From contig VSJF01000003.1 in assembly GCA_009739215.1 (NCBI GenBank), positions 2,480,001-2,544,000 on the forward strand: 64,000 nucleotides of DNA. The letters run 5' to 3'. Positions 44,121 through 55,424 of this stretch are shown here, piece after piece (position 1 is the first letter of the stretch; every line of letters begins with the position of its first letter). The DNA is from Floccularia luteovirens (Eukaryota > Basidiomycota > Agaricomycetes > Agaricales > Squamanitaceae). The position numbers were made by a program, and so were the translations under genes. The notes beneath the pieces are model-generated. The model was not told where the DNA came from, ran no database searches, and was given only the letters and a program-made list of their open reading frames with translations.

Positions 44121-44984
44121 ATGTCAGAACATGAATCAGGAGGTGGGTATGCATCTCAGCAAACAACTCCGGTGCATGCCCTCCGAACTCGCGCGCTTTC
44201 GACCTCTCAAGAACGCAGGCTCATGACTTACCTTGATGAGCAATTTCTAGAACTTACTCGGCATTTCAAAAAACGGTGCGTAATATGTAAGTCTTGTGTA
44301 TTCATATACTGATGGGCTCCTAGTACAGAAGATACTTCGGTACTACGCACACTTTCCGACTATTTAGGAGCAGTCCAGAAGCTGTTAGCTCTCATATTAC
44401 AAATCCCTCCTGTTCCACCTTCGGCTGCACTACGCGTAGCTTATCTTCTTCGGTGGACAGGTGATGTACTTACTTCCATACCTGGGTATAGTTTGCTGCC
44501 ACAAGTAGGGAACCAACATAACGTCGCGGAAACCAATGGGCATCTAGTTGCGAACGACTCACCAAGCGTAAACGGGTCAGAACTGACTGCGGCTTCTGGA
44601 TCGGATACAGAGCGTTACAAGGCTTCCCTTCGTGAACTCCTGGACTTTCTCGATGATATTGACTGTGCATGGGTTGCGACTTTGCGAGGGCAAGTGTGGG
44701 ATCCCGATACTGGTCAAGGCGTAGACTTGGTGGATGAAAATAACCAGACGACCAGTTCGGTGAGTCAGACAGATAAGGCCCGTTTACGGAGTTTGTTGAT
44801 TGGGGGAGAGGCTGCCTTGGAAGATTGGTTAAATGAGGGAAAGTTTTCGGGAGATAATGAAGAGACGGATGTGACAGGAATGCTGGAAAGAATGGGTATT
44901 CTTGATGATTTTGATGAATTATTTGCGAATACAATGGATTGCTTGGGAGAAATGAGAGGGGTGAGTGGAATGGAAGTCGTGTAG
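44121..44984 (+). CDS. Unrecognised conserved-looking protein
   Basis: Two exons, 44121..44275 and 44324..44984, give 271 residues. The N-terminus MSEHESGGGYASQQTTPVHA is disordered. A helical region follows: LSTSQERRLMTYLDEQFLEL, then across the intron LRTLSDYLGAVQKLLALILQ and PPSAALRVAYLLRWTGDVLT. A low-complexity linker comes next, and then an acidic helical C-terminus with KASLRELLDFLDDIDCAWVA and GMLERMGILDDFDELFANTM. No Cys pattern, signal peptide or membrane segment. The regular heptads suggest a coiled-coil or helical-bundle adaptor, perhaps a subunit of a complex. I cannot name it. The frame, phase and GT-AG intron are clean, so the gene itself is well supported. Confidence 0.75.
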
Positions 44985-45083
44985 AGGGTCAAAGACTTAG
45001 TTCACGCTATGTATTATGTGTAGTCTATTGGTTGTAACTTTGGAGACATTTGCCCAATGTATAGTATAGCCCACACCCGCTGT

Positions 45084-45464
45084 TTACCGTTTCTTCTGCA
45101 GCCTTCTACTGTCCGCTGAAGGGCAAAGATTACAAGGTTAGCTCATAACTAGTCAAACGCATGAACATAACCTACCTTTCGTCTTTGCCTTCTTCGGTGC
45201 ACCTTTGCCTCTTTTTCTGTCGTAGTCAACATCCTGCAAACGCTCCTCTTCGTCCTCATCTAGTATCTCCAACTCGGGGTATTTACGTGCAAGTCGCGAC
45301 AAGCTTAGCTGTTCCGGATAATATTTAACCATGGACGGACCTCTCAGACGTGCGCGTAGGTATTTGGCCCCTGTTCGTACCCCCGTCGGATTGTACGACG
45401 TTTGGAAGATACCGCATCGTAGTTTCGTCAGTGCGGTTAGTCGCGAGGGAAGCGCGGCAGACAT
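45084..45464 (-). CDS. RSM27: Mitochondrial small-subunit ribosomal protein mS33
   Basis: Short basic protein starting MSAALPSRLTALTKLRCGIF, then QTSYNPTGVRTGAKYLRARL and RGPSMVKYYPEQLSLSRL, the hallmark of mS33 (MRPS33 / yeast Rsm27) in the head of the mitochondrial 37S/28S subunit. A GTAGGT intron after GAPKKAKTK joins to a last exon encoding ADSRRLQKKR and a stop at 45084. Length about 106 residues, normal for the family. Divergent from SUV3 across a 396-bp spacer. Confidence 0.88.
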
Positions 45465-45860
45465 GTTTTGAGCCTAGAATCAGTTGTTAGGTTTAGAAAA
45501 GTTTTGGGATGCTATTTTCTGCACTCACAAAATTTGGAAAAACCGGGAGTTTGACAAAGGATTTGATTGGCGGTGACCAATGTAGCATCCAAAGCCCTGG
45601 GGATTATACATATACAAACAGAGGCGGAAGCTTTGACTGACAACGATTTGAATTTGTTTTCATATTTAGGAGACTTGCAAATGCAATCCTTCCGCTTCTC
45701 ACACCAATAGCTTCGTCCCACTAAGGCTCATGCAATTTCCTTTCCATATAGGCTACCGATAGAAGCTGGGGGACTTGAACCATATCATCCAATCTTTAAA
45801 AAAGTTTGTCATATTGCTAGTGGTTTAAAGCAGACGCTCAAACAGAACTTCAGATATTGA
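45465..45860 (+). promoter_or_regulatory. Divergent promoter region, mS33 / SUV3
   Basis: A 396-bp spacer between two head-to-head genes that both act in mitochondrial gene expression. No TATA box was seen on either side. A short minus-strand ORF inside is taken as noise. Confidence 0.5.
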
Positions 45861-48628
45861 ATGTCGTCCATCTTCTACCTGCGACTATTCAGACGTACCC
45901 ATCCTCGGTATAATACTCCTGTTCAGTTGAATTACAGCACCGTCACTCCTTGGAATACCGACCACTCTTCTTCATCAAAGTCAGACATCTCGAGACGAAA
46001 ACATGGGATAAGGCATAAGGGTATAGATTCGTCAATATCTGAACACTCTAGTGCTCCGCGGACCACAACCAAAAGATGGGGTAATCACTCTGAGCCCCGA
46101 GGCTCAACATATCGAGGTACTAGAAACAATGAATATGACCAGGCAAAGGAAAACCTGTACCAAAATCCTAGGAATTCATACTATAACCGCGAAAATAGAA
46201 AACCTAGACAAGATCTTGGGAATTCATGGGGCGCGTCCCATTACATGGAACGGGATAAACACACGAATAGTGCTCCTAATCTGTACAGTACTACACAGTC
46301 TCGCAACTATCCTACCAATTTATGGAGTGGGGGCAATGATGGCTCTAAGCCTATGCCTTCACGATCTTCGTGGTCTTCGCCTAAACAAAAGAAGCACTTT
46401 GGCTCTCGGAACAAAGAACGGCATGTTATTGCAACTCACCAGGTTGAATTGGAAGATGTTGTCGAATATTTTGAGGAGAATGTTGACGTCTGGGTAGATG
46501 ATCCTCAAACGACAGGGCGCCTTATCTCCTTTGGTTTGGATGCACCGGACATACGTCCTCTTCTCAATGCTTTCTCTAACGCTATTCGCCGTGGTGATCT
46601 CTCCGACGAGGCTGGTTTCGAAAAGTACGGACTTGTGCGGTTCTCCCAGCCGTTCACGATAACCTCGGTCGGTATCATATATAACACAATTTTCTTTGCA
46701 TGGGCTGCAGAACTGCCTGCAGAAGAGATCCAATTGAATAAGCTGTCTCGACGGGCTTTAGACACCTTACGTAGGATTGCTGAAGCTGGTGATCGGCGGT
46801 ATATTTCCGAGGAGTTCCCACTTGCCAGGCGTTTCCACCGTAAAGTGATAATGCATGTTGGCCCAACAAATAGTGGAAAAACGCACAATGCTCTCCGGGC
46901 TCTCGCAGCAGCAGAGATCGGTGTATATGCGGGACCTCTTCGACTTCTTGCGCATGAAATTTGGGAGCGCCTCAATTTAGGGCAGATAGTGCCGCTAGGA
47001 GTAGAAGAAGCACCTCCAAAACCTTCACAGCTCAATCAGGAATCCGCTTTGGATGTTATGACTGCCACTACTGCAGCGAATCAGGGTTGGAATCCGCAAT
47101 ACGCCAGACCGTGTAACATGCGCACTGGAGAAGAGCAGAAGATTGTAGGAGATAATGTTACGTTGCTCAGTTGCACAGTAGAAATGCTGAACCTCAATGT
47201 TCAATATGACGTCGCGGTTGTAGATGAAATACAAATGATATCCGACTCGCAACGTGGTTTCGCTTGGACGAGTGCAGTGCTTGGTCTACCTGCAAAAGAG
47301 CTACATCTTTGTGGTGAAGAGACAGCGGTACCAATAGTTCAAGCTTTATTAAAGGATACGGGCGACGAACTCATTGTCAATCACTATGAACGCTTAACAC
47401 CGTTGATAGTAGAGGAGAAAAGTCTTGAGGGGGATCTAGCCAACGTGCGGAAAGGGGACTGCCTAGTAACCTTCAGACGCTCTTCCATTTTTGCAATTAA
47501 ACGCCAGGTGGAAGAAAAAACGGGAATGCGATGTGCCGTGGTATACGGCAAGCTACCTCCAGAAATCAGGAGTGAGCAGGCTGCTTTGTTCAACAACCCC
47601 GATTCAGGTTATGATATCATCGTCGCCAGTGATGCCATCGGTATGGGATTGAATTTGTAGGCAGCCCCTTTTGCCTGAATCTACGTTAACACTGATAATC
47701 CCGCAGAAAAATCCGCCGCGTCATTTTTACGGATGTTGCAAAGATGGACAATAACGGTCGACATGTTCACCTATCATCTTCAGCCATAAAGCAGATTGCG
47801 GGACGGGCAGGACGATACGGAATGCACGGAGACGGGGAACCTGGAGGGTTTACTACTACTCTACGTCCTGCTGACCTACCTTTCCTCAAGAAACAATTGG
47901 CGGTCCCACCTGCGCCTTTGCAGTTTGCACGCATCACCCCAGACTCGAGAACATTTACTAGTATGATGAATATCCTGCCAAGCGGCTCCTTAACGGAAAC
48001 TATCTATAATGCCCATATGTATGCGGCACGTCTATCTCCCGTCTTTCGTTATACGGAACTTCCTCGAATGCACGAAATGTGTCGTTTTATTGACATGCGC
48101 AAAGGCGACATGACTGGTAAAGATCGGCTCATGTTCACTATGGCACCGGTTCCTTGGGGCGATGAGAAGTGCCTTAATGTGATGGACCGCTTTCTGAGCC
48201 TTTACCGAACCAAGATGAGCGTAGACTTCATGGAAGCCATCAAAGGAACTCATTTCTTGGCGACACTGGAAGAAGTAGAAGCGATGATGGCAAAGAAATT
48301 ACACACCCCAACGACAACCAACAGTCTCACGATCTTGGAATCATTCCACAAAGTTGTGGTGTTGTATATGTGGCTCAGCTTCAGAAATCCTGTCGTCTAT
48401 TCATCATACGAAGAGGTGACGGAAATAAAAGGGAGACTTGAACGCGGATTAGAATGGTGCTTGCAAGGAATATCTTATGTCAAACATCCCGAACTGTCTT
48501 CTACACCTGGGAAGCAACAAAAACCTGTAATACCATACAGGACCAAGGTATCCGCCCGAAACCTCGTTGATCAAAAACTTGCCCCCGCGGCAGAGCAAAG
48601 CTCACTACAGTCATCCGGTCCAGTATAA
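45861..48628 (+). CDS. SUV3: Mitochondrial ATP-dependent RNA helicase SUV3
   Basis: Helicase of the mitochondrial degradosome, which unwinds RNA for 3'-5' decay. Presequence-like start (MSSIFYLRLFRRTHPRYN) and a long Asn/Ser/Arg-rich N-terminal extension to about residue 190. Walker A GPTNSGKTH lies at about residue 333 and the DExH box as VVDEIQM at about 453. Then come QRGFAWTSAVLGLPAKELHL, RRSSIFAIKRQVEEKTG, VASDAIGMGLNL and, after the only intron (47657..47706), KIRRVIFTDVAKM and QIAGRAGRYG (motif VI). The C-terminal SUV3-type helical domain runs to about FHKVVVLYMWLSFRNPVVY. Product about 905 residues. All helicase motifs are present. The N-terminal extension has a different, low-complexity composition. 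Confidence 0.93.
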
Positions 48629-48840
48629 TTTCTAGTAGTTTAGTCTAGTAGTACATCTAATATTATAATAATACCCCACCAATTTTTACGTGCAGTGAGA
48701 CCGCTACGTACCTATGTGATGATTCGTTCACTATCTACCCACTACTCACATCGCAACACCATGCGACATTTATGTGTGACATGTTGTGACACACGAAAAT
48801 TGCCTAAATCCTCACTTGGTTTTCGCAAAACAGGAATAAG

Positions 48841-49520
48841 ATGTTGCAGGCATTGAGGTCGACAGCTTTATTCACTTGTCCTCGCCATGCAAGAACCATG
48901 GCCTTGGGAAGCTCTTCCAGCCGGAAGTCCATCGACGAAGCTCTTGATGCTCTTTCCCCAAGCCTCCAACCTACAGTTGCGAAACCAGCACAAACGCCTG
49001 TGACCCCATCCTCGACGTTCGTGGATGTTCCTCCATCGGAGGACCCATTACTTCACTTCTTGACGACCAGCATCATGAAACATGGCAATCGCGCAAGGGC
49101 AGCAAAAATCACGTCGAAAATGCTACTACACATACACACCTTAACCCGCGCACCACCAATGCCGATTGTACGAGAAGCTATTGCTCTCGCGTCGCCGGCG
49201 GTGAAAACAACGTCGGCAACTGTCCGAGGGAAGATAGTACCACGTCCCAAAGCACTGAGTGAGCGACAGCGGACGAGAATAGGTATACAATGGATACTGG
49301 AAGAATGCGACAATGTGCCAAGTAGGAGTTTGTCAGAGCGGCTGGCGAAAGAATTGATCGCAGTGTTGGAAAGAAAGAGCAAGGTTTTAGGAAAGAAGGA
49401 GCAGTTGCATCGCTTTGCTATGGTTAATAGGTGCGTGATATCCATATATCTCTGTATAGAACACTTTGTTCTAATACGTCCTTGTCCTTAATAGAGGAGT
49501 TCTCACCACTCGCACTTAAT
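48841..49520 (+). CDS. RSM7: Mitochondrial ribosomal protein uS7m
   Basis: Mitochondrial homologue of bacterial S7, which nucleates the small-subunit head. Presequence MLQALRSTALFTCPRHARTM and a Ser/Pro linker lead to the S7 core: DPLLHFLTTSIMKHGNRARA, PMPIVREAIALASPAVKTTS, RQRTRIGIQWILEECDNVPS and ERLAKELIAVLERKSKVLGK. The last coding piece HRFAMVNR is joined by a GTGCGT...TAG intron to GVLTTRT and a stop at 49520. Same strand as SUV3, 212 bp downstream. Confidence 0.88.
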
Positions 49521-49686
49521 ATAATTTAATGTGAAAAAGTATTTTTCGTAAGAAGAAACACAATAATGTCATTTCTTTCCTTTTTTGTTGAGTATACCTG
49601 GTCCTTTCTTCATTCAACGCAGAGTTTATAAAATCAGTCAGAGGTAATGCATTTGATTATGAGGTACATTTAAACAATACACTATA

Positions 49687-50877
49687 TTAAATATATATAT
49701 CATCTTTCAGTCCTACAAACCAGTCCTCCCACCCGGTTCTTTCCCCTATATGGACCCCCGCAATTATCTCATACCCTTTATTTTCAAGACTGCTCAATAT
49801 AGATGCAGAGATGACCGCTGATGCCATTGGTGCCCACGAGGCTGCAATGCATTGTAGTGGTCGAAATCCGAATGCGAACTGTAATGTCTCCTTTTGCGCC
49901 GCCTGTAATCTTGACTGACTATGTCGAGATGGGTCGAATACATTTGCGTTGTCCCAGACAGGTGACCTCTGCACAGACTGAACATCTGCAATGTCTTGCT
50001 CGTACGCTAGCCTGATTCCAATCCTTTCTAATATGCGGAACAAAAATCCGTCGCGTAGGTGACAGCGCGCAATATGCTTGGATGGAGGGTGCAAGCGAAT
50101 GTCCTCGTCGATAACGTTCTTGACGCTAAATCCTGCCATGGAACTTCGGAACTGATTTTCCGTGGGACTGTCGAAGAACTCCTTGAAGGTTTGCGAGCTC
50201 GATGCGTCATTGTGAATATGTGCTATGGTTGTGGCGACAACCCGCCACAGTGTCTCCCAGGCAGGAATCACGTAATCTAATGGATTTGGAAACGTGTCTT
50301 GGTCTCTGATGAGGCGGCGCAAACGCTCATTAAGCTGGGGTAATATGTGGTTTGGAATTGGTTCTGGCTTTTTGGATAAATTCCAGAGGTCGGTGATATC
50401 TTTGGCGACACCAGCAATATCGTCAGCATTTAAACTGTCCAAGTCCTCGTCAATCCCCATTATCCCTACTAGAACTACTCTCAACGTGACGCTCTGGATG
50501 TAGTGGTCATATCGCAGAAGATTTTGTGACAAATCGATTTCGGACGCCCGATATGCGATATCGCGAAAGTTCGTCCATCCCTTTCTCTGTGCGTCACTGA
50601 TCATCCTCTTCGCCTGACTGACGAAAATGTTGTGGATGGTTGGATCTGGGTTGACGAATGTATTTGTTAAGCCGAGGGCTCGGATTAATCGACTATTTGA
50701 ATGCGCGCGGCTACGGAGGTTTTGAAGCAAAGAAATTTGTGGTGGATTAAGTAACAATTTGATATCGAGGACTGAAGTTTTTCGTGATGGTTTAGATGAT
50801 ACGATCCCGTATATGCATATAAGGAGGATAGCAAAGATGCATGGAAGTATCGCAAGGATGGCAGAGTTTGTGTGCAT
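49687..50877 (-). CDS. Divergent cytochrome P450, intronless
   Basis: 396 residues, shorter than a typical ~500-residue fungal P450. An N-terminal membrane anchor (SAILAILPCIFAILLICIYG) precedes a domain with PAWETLWRVVATTIAHIHN in the I-helix area, a K-helix ExxR as DEDIRLHPPSKHIAR, and a heme-loop region FAFGFRPLQCIAASWAPMAS. The loop keeps F-G-x-R and a Cys, but three residues separate Arg and Cys where the family pattern has one. The usual A-G-x-[DE]-T was not seen. It may be a specialised or degenerate enzyme. Absence of introns contrasts with most neighbours and could point to retrocopy origin (inference). Confidence 0.7.
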   Translation of the reverse strand: MHTNSAILAILPCIFAILLICIYGIVSSKPSRKTSVLDIKLLLNPPQISLLQNLRSRAHSNSRLIRALGLTNTFVNPDPTIHNIFVSQAKRMISDAQRKGWTNFRDIAYRASEIDLSQNLLRYDHYIQSVTLRVVLVGIMGIDEDLDSLNADDIAGVAKDITDLWNLSKKPEPIPNHILPQLNERLRRLIRDQDTFPNPLDYVIPAWETLWRVVATTIAHIHNDASSSQTFKEFFDSPTENQFRSSMAGFSVKNVIDEDIRLHPPSKHIARCHLRDGFLFRILERIGIRLAYEQDIADVQSVQRSPVWDNANVFDPSRHSQSRLQAAQKETLQFAFGFRPLQCIAASWAPMASAVISASILSSLENKGYEIIAGVHIGERTGWEDWFVGLKDDIYI

Positions 50878-52951
50878 TTTCTTGGTATGGATGCTGGGTG
50901 GTTGACCCCCTCATTTTATAGGAACCTACGCTGCTGTTCCAATTACTAAATAATGATATGCCCCCACCAATTGACATACGTCCGTATTCTCGAATACTGC
51001 GCATGGGATATGAAATAAGGTTACTGACACTAAGAAGCTGTTTCTAGAAGCTAAAAGTGATAATGCAACCATAGCTTTTTTTAGGATACTGAATACAATA
51101 GGCCAGCACAGACTGTACCTATCTAACAGCATCATAACTAATGCAGCTACTTCTAGCTACTAAATCATACCATCTGATGAAAACGAGGTGCGCCACACAA
51201 GTTAATGTTCTGGAGCATAGTATTTCACAGCCATTGTAATCTCTTCGCCACACTATCCGTTGCTGCTGCGCAACCACATCAAGAGAGAAGACAACGATAA
51301 CGCCGTGTTCAACCATTCAATTGAGTTCTACACAAGAATGACAGGGTGGATGACTGGCTACTATCTTGGAGTCCGTCTGATCATTCACAACGCCTATGGT
51401 GAAGCGTGCCGTGAAACCACTCCAAACTTCTTTCTTGGGCACACACGATGCCCTTTATTCCGCATGGTTCTCGCGGTAAGATGAACCTTAGTACTTTATT
51501 TCCGCTATGGGTTCCCCATGTATTGACTAGACACCCCTCGTGCGCCACACAGAAGGAACCCCGGCATCTGTTGGAATTTCCAGGGGCTTTCGCCACACTT
51601 GTCGTATAGCCCTGTTTTTACACTGATGCAAATGATTCGTCTGTAGTAGATATCTTAATCCGCAGCGAGAGGACAACACAAAGAACCAAGCAGCATTTGC
51701 GTCAAACAGAACGAACATCTGTCAAAGTTAAGCAAATACAGTCAGAATGGCTCATTGTAAGTTGTCGTGCATTCATGTCTGACTCGCGTCTAAAAATATC
51801 ATCAGTTGCTCAACATGGTGATTTCTTCTATCATCCCAATGACATGTTGTTAACACAAATAAAGCTCTGTTGTTCAAATGGTTAGTAGTCCGCCACACAT
51901 GTCTATATATAAATTTGTGACTAGTAAGTTTGAAAAAGGCTGGACACCATGATACGAGGTTTGCTACTACTGAAGGAAAAAAAACTTCTGACAAAGGTCC
52001 TTCTCTAGCACTCTAGCTCTAACCACGATCCCAATACAATCCACCCAAGAATTGGTATCCATGTTATACGACTGTCGGTAACTTCGGTAATTGAACTGAT
52101 GGGCTCCCTTAATGTGGGCGCCATGAAAAAACTACCGATCCATCCATGGCTTGTAATGTAATGTCGTGTGTAGCTGTACATCTATAGTATAAAGTGATTC
52201 TGAATGGACATTGAATTCAAGCGATTAATGATCACGTGATATGATTTTTTGTCTACATCTGTTGACAAGCACACGTTTCTTTCTCTTCAACGCACTCAAG
52301 TCAAATTGCAGATTCTCACCCTCTATTTCATCAAGGGTTTATCTGTGCCATAGAAGTGCTGAGAAAAAAAATCTTGGGATGTCTTAGCGCTTGGCCCATA
52401 GGTCGCGTCTTTCTCCATGTATCTTTCCCTTTCTGGTGAGGTTGGAGGGAAGCAAAGCCGGCAGTCCTGATATCTATCACTTGCAGAATAAATTGATTAG
52501 TTGAGTACGTATTAACTTATCGTTATCTTTTGAATACCATATACGATTGTGCTTCTTCAGAAACGAACCTGTCTGAGTGATTTTTGATTTGAGGGTGAAG
52601 CAGGTAAGATCACATTTCAACATGGGGTCTAGGAGTGGGGATCGTGGTGGCTTTTCTGCGCGCAGTATCAGAACCGCAATGCGTCCGAAACGAGGACAAT
52701 GAACATGTTGCTTCCGAATGTCGTTTCACACTGCTTGGTGATGCGCAGAACAGTGGTCGCATCCACACCTAGCATTCGATATTTATTATGTCATACAAAC
52801 CCTGGATTATATCCTACCGTAAACACACGAGGACGTCCGAAAGTCCCTTCATCGGAAGTAGTTTATAATGTTGTACATGTGACCTAATATAACAACATTG
52901 GAATTGTACTTCTTTTTGACACCAAAAAAAACGAACGGGGAAGAAGGAAAT
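50878..52951 (+). other. Long spacer with clustered CGCCACAC sites
   Basis: No gene is securely supported. Some plus-strand pieces have good splice donors (after 51475 and 51752) and protein-like text (MTGWMTGYYLGVRLIIHNAY), but I could not assemble a frame. The octamer CGCCACAC occurs on the plus strand at 51191, 51246, 51543, 51591 and 51891. Confidence 0.4.
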
Positions 52952-54451
52952 TTAATGTGATTCAACGTATTCGATAATCGAAATTTCAGGTACTAGCTTG
53001 TTTAGTTTCTCCTCATATTCCACGCGTGATACACCATGACACCTGAAAAACTCGAGTTTTCTCAAGGGGTAGCCATGCAGTCTTCGGTTGTTCACACATT
53101 CCATCACGAGTTGAAGCCAGTTGTTACAAAAATGCCACCACAGATCACCCGGCCTGCTAAATGAGAGCCAGGTCAGACGAGGACATATCATTTTTCTGGT
53201 CGTAGGATCCGGGAAAGTGAAAATTCGCAAGATATCTTTGAGGTCGTTGAACGCAATCCTAAGAGTTTCCAGATTGTGGGTAGCAGCGAAAAATTCCTCT
53301 AGTACTTGAGAAGGAGTGTCTAAAAGGAAGCCTGTTCCAAGTTCAAGGACAGTGATGTATGACAGATCAAGAAGGTGGTTTAACGAAACCAAGATGGATT
53401 TGCTGATAGTAGATGCAGAGCTAATTAAAAAAGATACCTTTTGAAGGTCTTCTGACCAAGAATGCGCCGATGGTCGGAGGAAGGATACTGATTGACGACC
53501 AAGTCGTATACTCTTGATGTCTAGAGTTCCAGGTCCTTGTAGATAAGGAAGCCCATTTGGAAAGACCGTATGTAAGTCGTGGCACGGAGAGAAGTAGAGT
53601 TGAACTCGAGCGTTCTGGCTAAAATAGAGTGGTCGCATGATCGAAGCAATAATAGGGGCCTTCGCAGAAATAATCAATTCTCGGAGGTAAGGTAAAGCGA
53701 ACCTTTGGTGGGAAGAAGGTGCCGATGGTGTAGGAGATATGTTCCCTAGCTTCACGTATTCAAGATATGGTGATGCTTCGAAAATGGTGTGGAGCTGAGG
53801 AATAGTAGGTGAGAATTCGGGGCTTAGTCCCCGTAGTGACAGATGCGTCAAGCTGAACCGTTGTCCCCAAGGTATTGCAACGCAATCAAGTACTAGGGAA
53901 CGCACAGACGGCAAAGTTATATCCAAGGTAAAGCTGGAAGAGACTGGTGGGATTTTCAGTGACAAATTGGTTAAAGTCGGAAAATGTGATCCCATGGAGG
54001 AGAATATCTCGACCATGTCTTTCGGGAAGAAGAAGAGATCTATGGACTGTAGCCTTCCTGAATCTAGGTCAAGTTTCTCCGTACACGCTTTGAGCGGAGA
54101 TGAGGAAATAACTGATATAGGACCGGACTTTGAGCGGACCAGCGACTCGCGAGCGAAGCGGCCCTCACAGAGATCGACGAACCTCCAAAGCCGCCCAGAG
54201 TTCAGCGAAATATTCCTCCATGATCGGCACACTTGGCACCAAGAAAGTCTGTGGAGGGGCTTCTGGCTTCCGTAAAGCCACGTAGCACAAAAGCTAAATA
54301 TTTCCTCCAGTATCTCTGGGGGAAGCCAAGAAATTGGGACCAGCGAATTGAGACTTTCGCGTACTGAGGACAGAGCTTTCGAAAGACGACGTTCCTCTTC
54401 TTCGAGGAAGAGGCGTCTTTGAGCGATATTTGACCTGGAAAGGGTATCCAT
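52952..54451 (-). CDS. F-box protein with leucine-rich C-terminal region
   Basis: Intronless, 499 residues. An N-terminal helix (LFLEEEERRLSKALSSVRES) is followed by an F-box: LVPISWLPPEILEEIFSFCA ... LSWCQVCRSWRNISLNSGRL, at about residues 38-90. The F-box binds Skp1 in an SCF ubiquitin ligase. The remainder consists of repeated Leu-rich stretches (TLTNLSLKIP, VRSLVLDCVAIPWG, LTHLSLRGLSP, YLRELIISAK, ITVLELGTGF, LETLRIAFND, LTWLSFSRPG), the degenerate LRR type common in mushroom F-box families. It ends EISIIEYVESH. The partner substrate cannot be told from sequence. Such genes are highly expanded in Agaricales. Confidence 0.85.
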   Translation of the reverse strand: MDTLSRSNIAQRRLFLEEEERRLSKALSSVRESLNSLVPISWLPPEILEEIFSFCATWLYGSQKPLHRLSWCQVCRSWRNISLNSGRLWRFVDLCEGRFARESLVRSKSGPISVISSSPLKACTEKLDLDSGRLQSIDLFFFPKDMVEIFSSMGSHFPTLTNLSLKIPPVSSSFTLDITLPSVRSLVLDCVAIPWGQRFSLTHLSLRGLSPEFSPTIPQLHTIFEASPYLEYVKLGNISPTPSAPSSHQRFALPYLRELIISAKAPIIASIMRPLYFSQNARVQLYFSPCHDLHTVFPNGLPYLQGPGTLDIKSIRLGRQSVSFLRPSAHSWSEDLQKVSFLISSASTISKSILVSLNHLLDLSYITVLELGTGFLLDTPSQVLEEFFAATHNLETLRIAFNDLKDILRIFTFPDPTTRKMICPRLTWLSFSRPGDLWWHFCNNWLQLVMECVNNRRLHGYPLRKLEFFRCHGVSRVEYEEKLNKLVPEISIIEYVESH

Positions 54452-55424
54452 GTAGACTACTATTCCATGGGTTGGAGTAGGTCAGTACAAAGGAATGGCA
54501 CAGGTTATAACACTTACTGGTGGGGGTGGGCTGAAGAGTAAAGGCATGTCAAATGGCTGGTAGCCGTAGTTATAAACGTTACTCGACTCCTTTTATGGAT
54601 TTGGTGAGCATGAGAAATTTAAACCCAGATAGTAGGAGAGATGGTTGGATATATTGTAATATATATACTTGGTTTTTAGATGCATGGACCCAGCGGCAGG
54701 TTCCAGTGACTGTAAGCCTTTCGGATTCTGATGTCGTTGCTGCTATATATGGTTCTGCGGCTGATCTGTTAATAGTAATAGTGTTTCCCCCTAACCCCAA
54801 TTGTCCATTTTGCGGTCCTTTTCGTTCGGATTGCATAAGATCGAATCCTGCTACCGAAAGGAAGAAGCTCAGCGGACGTCATCCGCATATACACAGAACA
54901 TACTAGCTAGTAACTCAGTCTATATGACTGTATCCATCCATTTGAATTTTTTTTGCTGTAAGTTCTCCTCGTTTACGAAAAGGCCCAGGGTAACGAGCAG
55001 GTAACGAACGTCCGAAGTAAGGCCGCAACTGGCTGTGACCTTACCCCCGGAATTAGTTTCTTGATTTTGTTCTCCCGGATTTGGTAAGAAACATCAAATT
55101 GCAATTTCCGGATTTACCATGCACCCTTTGACCATCTGGTGAGTGATTCACAGAAAATCTGTTCAAGTGTTTCCTTGACGAAAAGTTGATGTTTCCTATC
55201 CGGTATTATCATATCCCGTATTAAATTACAACATTGGTAGGGCAAATTATGATAATTAATTTTTGCGCTCCGAGGGGACGTCGGTTATCACGGGTATATC
55301 GTTGTTTGTCTACCTCGTTTTCATAGCAGGAGCAGCCTGAAAAATAAAAAGGCCAAGTTCAAGATGTAGGTCTTTATGAATTCTGCTCAAGGGTAACATC
55401 CTGACAGTTCTTGGTTTTGTACAT
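54452..55424 (+). other. Intergenic region
   Basis: Promoter of the F-box gene and spacer before the duplicated intersectin unit. An ORF at 54553..54906 has no recognisable domain. No repeats of note. Confidence 0.4.

Noticed and set aside
45771..45797. B-box-like GGTTCAAGTCC on the minus strand, possible tRNA
   Set aside because: No T stem, acceptor stem or A box can be formed around it.
54553..54906. 117-codon plus-strand ORF near the F-box gene
   Set aside because: No domain, uneven composition and no conservation cue.
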